A stretch of 64,000 nucleotides of DNA from DASZOC01 sp035550975. Its GTDB lineage: Bacteria; Actinomycetota; CADDZG01; WHSQ01. Within the stretch, counting starts at the first letter, position 1, and each line of letters opens with the position of its first letter. The notes under the pieces are model-generated. The model was not told the origin of the DNA. It worked only from the letters and a program-made list of their open reading frames with translations, and ran no database searches. Below, piece after piece: positions 60,721-64,000 of the stretch. A program made the position numbers and the translations under genes. The stretch lies in NCBI GenBank assembly GCA_035550975.1, contig DASZOC010000076.1, forward strand, positions 48,383-112,382, given 5' to 3'.

Positions 60721-61345
60721 CGGCCGCTTCCAGATTCTGAATGCGAGCCGTTAATCGCTCAACATCAGCTGCCAATTGCCCGAACTTTGCGGCCCGATGC
60801 GCAATGGCGAGTGCCTCCTGTAGGTAGCCCTCTTGCTCATATAGGCGGACCAAATGATGGAACCCAGGAATGACGTAGTAATCACCCTTTGCGTGCTCTG
60901 AATCAGCCTCGACCGCGTCCATGCGCGCCTCGACAAGTGCCATGTCAAGGAGGCAGAGCTCTTCAATTGCTGCTGGAATCCACGGCTCCTCCGAACGATG
61001 GTTCCAAAGGACGTCGTATGTGCCCAGAAGATTGAAGTGGTAGTCGCTTAGCTGGCCCGGGAGCTCTAAGGATTCATAGAGGAGCTGCACCATCTCCGGC
61101 AGCTTCCGATCCGTGGATCTGTCTCTCCACTGCCGGGCTGGAGCTGAGGAAGTCGAAAACGTTCCCCGGTCGAGCCCTCTCCATGACAAGGAACGATGAA
61201 CTACTCCATCCATTTCAAACGCATGCACTTCTGGAGTTGCGTCGTGACCGGGTAGACGGGTTCGGTCGATCTCGGGTCGTCCTCTGTAATCGACCCCTGG
61301 TACGTCGGCAAGACGCCGAAACCACTCAATGTCATCCCGTACCAA
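60710..61345 (-). CDS. Helical (TPR-like) protein of unknown function, first gene of the island operon
   Basis: 211 residues. The N-terminal half has a basic patch (RQWRDRSTDRKLPEMVQLLYESL); the C-terminal half looks like TPR-type helix pairs, e.g. GFHHLVRLYEQEGYLQEALAIAHRAAKFGQL, and ends in a short coiled coil (DVERLTARIQNLEAA). No catalytic motif is seen. Its stop lies 11 bases inside the helicase gene, so the pair is translationally coupled. It could be an adaptor or sensor for the nuclease-helicase; that is inference from position and fold type. Confidence 0.75.
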   Translation of the reverse strand: MVRDDIEWFRRLADVPGVDYRGRPEIDRTRLPGHDATPEVHAFEMDGVVHRSLSWRGLDRGTFSTSSAPARQWRDRSTDRKLPEMVQLLYESLELPGQLSDYHFNLLGTYDVLWNHRSEEPWIPAAIEELCLLDMALVEARMDAVEADSEHAKGDYYVIPGFHHLVRLYEQEGYLQEALAIAHRAAKFGQLAADVERLTARIQNLEAADAN

Positions 61346-61447
61346 CGAGGCCCACCCCCTTGCGCTCCCCGATCCGCTGCTGCCCCTTCATCTTCGCGGC
61401 TCCCTGGGACAGTTACACATCCAGGAAACTCCCGCGATGCTTGTCGG

Positions 61448-63217
61448 TCAGTGCTCGACCACAGCGGGCTCGGTCCAATGACTTGGAGGTCGACTTACTG
61501 GGGCCGCAAGCGAGGCGAGCAATCGAGCTGCGCGGTCCTCTGCGTCTCGTCCAGGTAAGAACGGCGCGATACGACCCCGCTCAGCACGTCCAGCCGAGAT
61601 CAGGACTACTTCTCCCCTGTCGAGCGTGCGAACGTCGTTCGGGTCCACGCGGAAACGGTGCTCCTGAGTGGCTGTGCCACGCCCGGTCATGCCGGCCTCT
61701 AAGTGGATCTGGGTCGTTACCGCGCTCGCTTGGATAGTGCCCGCGACCCTGACAAGCTCGTCCGCGAGAGGAGTCCTATGCAAGAGGACGGTCTGCGCCG
61801 ACCCAACGATGCGGTCTCGTTCGCTTCCGAGTCCGTCGAAGGATTGAGCGGATAAAACAACAGAGCACCCGAAGGACCGAAGTCGCTCGAGCAGGCCTGC
61901 GACATCTGCATCTCTCTGTAGTGCCGGGAACTCGTCAACGATCAGCAAGGCTTTATCGAATGCAGGCTTGGTCTCAGTGGCGAAGTGCTTGAAGCACTCG
62001 AAGAGGTACTCGGCAAGCCGGCCGGCTTCCCTTTCCTGGCTGGCCCCTTGCAGCAAGACGTATGCCGCGCGCTTGTCGCTAAAGTCCCACCCACCATCGA
62101 GCCCGCCATGGAAGGAATCGAAAAAGGCTTCGAAACGCATCTGCGTTTCCAACGCTCGCTCCTTGCGATTCCCCGACAACGGGGCAGCCACCGCTTCCAA
62201 GCGAGCAAGTAGCTCTGTGGAACAAGTGGGCAAATGGTCCTCTTCCTTTAGAGCGCGAGCAATGAAGTGACGCGTCGTGTCCTCGTAGTACGGCTCGGTA
62301 GAACGCACGACGGCCAGCAGTCGACTGAGCAGCTGTGTGTAGCGCTCCTCCGGCGAACCTGACGTCCTCCACCCATCGAACGCGCCCTGGGGAAACGCAC
62401 CGATCTCGTCGGGCTCCAGCCCAGCGCCCAGCATGCTCGCGACGAAGTCCCGCTGGGTAGCGACATCGCCCTTGCCGTCGAGGAAGTAGACGCGGTAACC
62501 AAGGACCTTGGACGCGAGATGGGCGATCCGAAGGAGGGTCGTGGTCTTGCCGGTGCCAGGTTGGCCAACGACGAGGCTCGGATGGGCAAAGAGCGATTCC
62601 GGCCCGACAAGCCATCGTCGACCGCGTGCATCTCGTCTCACCATCGATCTCAAATCACCTCCGATATCGGCCCCCAAGACCGGCACGCCCCTGAGCGCTT
62701 CAGGGGCGTGCCTGACCGACCGAAGCGCATCCCTTCGTGCAACGTCGATAGCGCGGAGCTTCTGCTGTTCGGCCTTCGGATGCCATGGAGGTGCGGTCAA
62801 TGGGAGAAGGCCGACAAGGATCGAGCCCAGCAAACCTCCGACCGAAACGATCTCGGGGAACTGCAGCCCCCACCATTTCGAGAACTTTCTCATCAGCAGG
62901 TCGAATTCAAGAGCTCGCTCACCGTTCACCAAACGCATCAACTTCCGGAACACCTTCGATAGCGAGTCGACGGGAGACATATCCAGCGAGATGAAGACGA
63001 AGAACAAGACCAAGAAGAAGAGGAAGAAGACCCACCACGGGATACGCAGCAGCTTGATCGCCACAAAGACGATGACCGCAACGATCACTACTGGCAGCAG
63101 GACAGCGGCCAGGACCGCAACCACTCCCCCGACGATGAGCTTGAAGAGAAGATCGACCCAGGGCTCATCCGGGTGCTGAGTGATGGGTGTTGATCGAGCC
63201 TGCGGGTAGCCGTTCAT
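61448..63217 (-). CDS. Membrane-anchored TraG/FtsK-like ATPase (type IV coupling protein-like)
   Basis: 589 residues. Three hydrophobic segments near the N-terminus (about 23-58, 62-82 and 126-148) anchor it. Walker A SLVVGQPGTGKTTTLLRIA is at about 220, Walker B FDKALLIVDEFPALQRD at about 424, then a sensor-like CSVVLSAQSFDGLG; these match VirD4/TraG-like coupling ATPases that bring DNA to a secretion channel. It overlaps the replication-relaxation gene by 4 bases (ATGA), a pairing common in actinobacterial conjugative elements. The all-alpha domain of VirD4 is not evident. Confidence 0.85.
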   Translation of the reverse strand: MNGYPQARSTPITQHPDEPWVDLLFKLIVGGVVAVLAAVLLPVVIVAVIVFVAIKLLRIPWWVFFLFFLVLFFVFISLDMSPVDSLSKVFRKLMRLVNGERALEFDLLMRKFSKWWGLQFPEIVSVGGLLGSILVGLLPLTAPPWHPKAEQQKLRAIDVARRDALRSVRHAPEALRGVPVLGADIGGDLRSMVRRDARGRRWLVGPESLFAHPSLVVGQPGTGKTTTLLRIAHLASKVLGYRVYFLDGKGDVATQRDFVASMLGAGLEPDEIGAFPQGAFDGWRTSGSPEERYTQLLSRLLAVVRSTEPYYEDTTRHFIARALKEEDHLPTCSTELLARLEAVAAPLSGNRKERALETQMRFEAFFDSFHGGLDGGWDFSDKRAAYVLLQGASQEREAGRLAEYLFECFKHFATETKPAFDKALLIVDEFPALQRDADVAGLLERLRSFGCSVVLSAQSFDGLGSERDRIVGSAQTVLLHRTPLADELVRVAGTIQASAVTTQIHLEAGMTGRGTATQEHRFRVDPNDVRTLDRGEVVLISAGRAERGRIAPFLPGRDAEDRAARLLASLAAPVSRPPSHWTEPAVVEH

Positions 63218-63903
63218 CGGACCCGCTCCAACGGATAGACCCGGACGCGCTCGCTATTCGAGATCTGAGCACGAGCCTTCTCGAGCAGAGCCCCCACATC
63301 CCGTGGCGCGAAATACCAAACGGTGGCGTAACTCTTCGCAAGTTCCGCCATGATGCTCGTTCGCCGTGCGGAGCTCTTAGACGTCAACTCGACCTCAACG
63401 GCGACGACGACCTCGTTGAGCATCGCTTCGGCGTCGACGATGTGGCCACCGTTGTCGAATGTCTGCATCGCGGCGCCCTGGCGCAGCTCGCGTTCGGAAC
63501 GCCACTTCGATCCTTCATGCCGATTCTCGACAGAGAAGCGCACCTGGTTCACCCAGTAGATGTGGTTGAGAACCGTGGCGCAAGGCTCCCACGGCTTGAA
63601 TGGGAGATCGATGTGCCTGAGGCCACGCCGGGTAAGCCAAACGAAGCCGGGTTCCCCGGCGATCAACTTCCGGTACTCGGCGAGTCCGCCGCGGACCCAG
63701 CGCGAGACGACACCGCGGGCGGTCGAGTCCGACACGGCGTTGGCAGGTCGTCCAAGGAGGAGGGCCAGTTGATCGATGCGGATCGCGTACTGCTCACCGA
63801 CCCAACGAAGACTTGCGATATCGCGATCAGTTAAACGAACTATCCCCTTATCAGCTCGCCCTCCCCCAATACCCTCCACTTTCCTAGCGAGTACCTCAGA
63901 CAT
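63214..63903 (-). CDS. Replication-relaxation family winged-helix protein
   Basis: 229 residues from ATG 63903, preceded by GGGAGG at a good distance. An N-terminal winged helix (about 18-90; IVRLTDRDIASLRWVGEQYAIRIDQLALLLGR, GGLAEYRKL, VWLTRRGLRHI) is followed by an alpha/beta region (VVAVEVELTSKS, AELAKSYATVWYFAP) that resembles a nuclease-like fold, as in the replication-relaxation family associated with plasmid transfer. An in-frame ATG at 63939 adds 12 residues but lacks that ribosome-binding site. It is the first gene of this visible transcription unit. Confidence 0.85.
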   Translation of the reverse strand: MSEVLARKVEGIGGGRADKGIVRLTDRDIASLRWVGEQYAIRIDQLALLLGRPANAVSDSTARGVVSRWVRGGLAEYRKLIAGEPGFVWLTRRGLRHIDLPFKPWEPCATVLNHIYWVNQVRFSVENRHEGSKWRSERELRQGAAMQTFDNGGHIVDAEAMLNEVVVAVEVELTSKSSARRTSIMAELAKSYATVWYFAPRDVGALLEKARAQISNSERVRVYPLERVR

Positions 63904-64000
63904 CCACAACACCTCCCTCGCCCTCGCTTCGCACTTCATCCATTCCGTGCACCCGGTCCATCACAGATGGACTGCCCGGTCCCCGACCACCCGGTCGAGC

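Larger units (their letters stand above)
56136..64000. mobile_element. Left part of an integrative element or genomic island next to tRNA-Arg
   Basis: The segment starts right at the 3' end of a tRNA gene, a usual integration site. Base composition is visibly less GC-rich than to the left, especially in 56379-61345, with codons such as AAT, TTT and AGA that are rare elsewhere. It encodes a replication-relaxation winged-helix protein and a TraG-like ATPase, both typical of actinobacterial plasmids and conjugative elements, and a cargo operon of unfamiliar genes. No integrase, relaxase or matching right end is in view, so the exact limits are unknown. Confidence 0.65.

Overview
The window is GC-rich, gene-dense chromosomal DNA of a bacterium that is most likely an uncultured or deep-branching member of the Actinomycetota. 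The case for this is gene order and content: hrcA-dnaJ under a CIRCE operator, lepA-hemW, comEA-comEC-holA next to rpsT, the long run tig-clpP-clpX-valS-folC-ndk-mreBCD-mrdA-rodA-rng-rplU-rpmA-obg-proB-proA-nadD-LCP-rsfS, frequent GTG/TTG starts, 1-11 nt gene overlaps and apparently leaderless starts. No rRNA operon or CRISPR array is visible. Class-level placement cannot be read from this sequence alone.

Layout. Positions 1-2792: 16S rRNA methyltransferase (cut by the window edge), dnaJ, hrcA, CIRCE and a small zinc-ribbon gene, all on the minus strand. 2905-6549: a plus-strand, translationally coupled trio of ECF sigma factor, very large membrane anti-sigma factor and M15 DD-peptidase-like protein, which looks like an envelope-stress unit. 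6546-11321: a minus operon lepA-hemW-LOG-family protein-MATE exporter. 11409-13150: rpsT and a secreted beta-propeller. 13166-16369: competence genes comEA and comEC (without a nuclease domain), a 63-residue protein and holA. 16424-18731: a GNAT acetyltransferase and a GerMN/Gmad2 lipid-bilayer-anchored protein. 18732-25527: a heterodimeric ABC exporter, a lipoprotein and leuS. 25657-27094: tRNA-Ala and a minimal arsenic operon arsR-arsM with a readable promoter and operator.

27084-49551 is one long minus-strand housekeeping array. It covers protein folding and degradation (tig, clpP, clpX), tRNA charging (valS), folate (folC), nucleotides (ndk), the rod-shape elongasome (mreB, mreC, mreD, mrdA, rodA), RNA decay (rng), ribosome proteins and assembly (rplU, rpmA, obg, rsfS), proline synthesis (proB, proA) and NAD synthesis (nadD). 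Between mreB and mreC lie two tandem hairpins with conserved arms and compensatory inner stems.

49552-56135 holds an intergenic region with a long imperfect palindrome, a copper-handling cluster (YcnI-like, CopC-like, membrane protein), tRNA-Pro, tRNA-Gly whose CCA end runs into the start codon of an M20 peptidase, an enoyl-CoA hydratase-like gene, a secreted LVIVD-repeat-like protein and tRNA-Arg(TCT).

From tRNA-Arg to the window end (56136-64000) the base composition becomes visibly less GC-rich and the content changes to mobile-element type: a winged-helix replication-relaxation protein, a membrane-anchored TraG/FtsK-like ATPase, and downstream a tightly overlapped three-gene operon (211-residue helical protein; PD-(D/E)XK nuclease fused to an SF2 helicase; 759-residue protein of unknown family). 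This three-gene operon on an island beside a tRNA is the best candidate in the window for an undescribed system, most simply a mobile-element-borne defence or DNA-processing module. Integrase and relaxase genes, if present, lie beyond the right edge.
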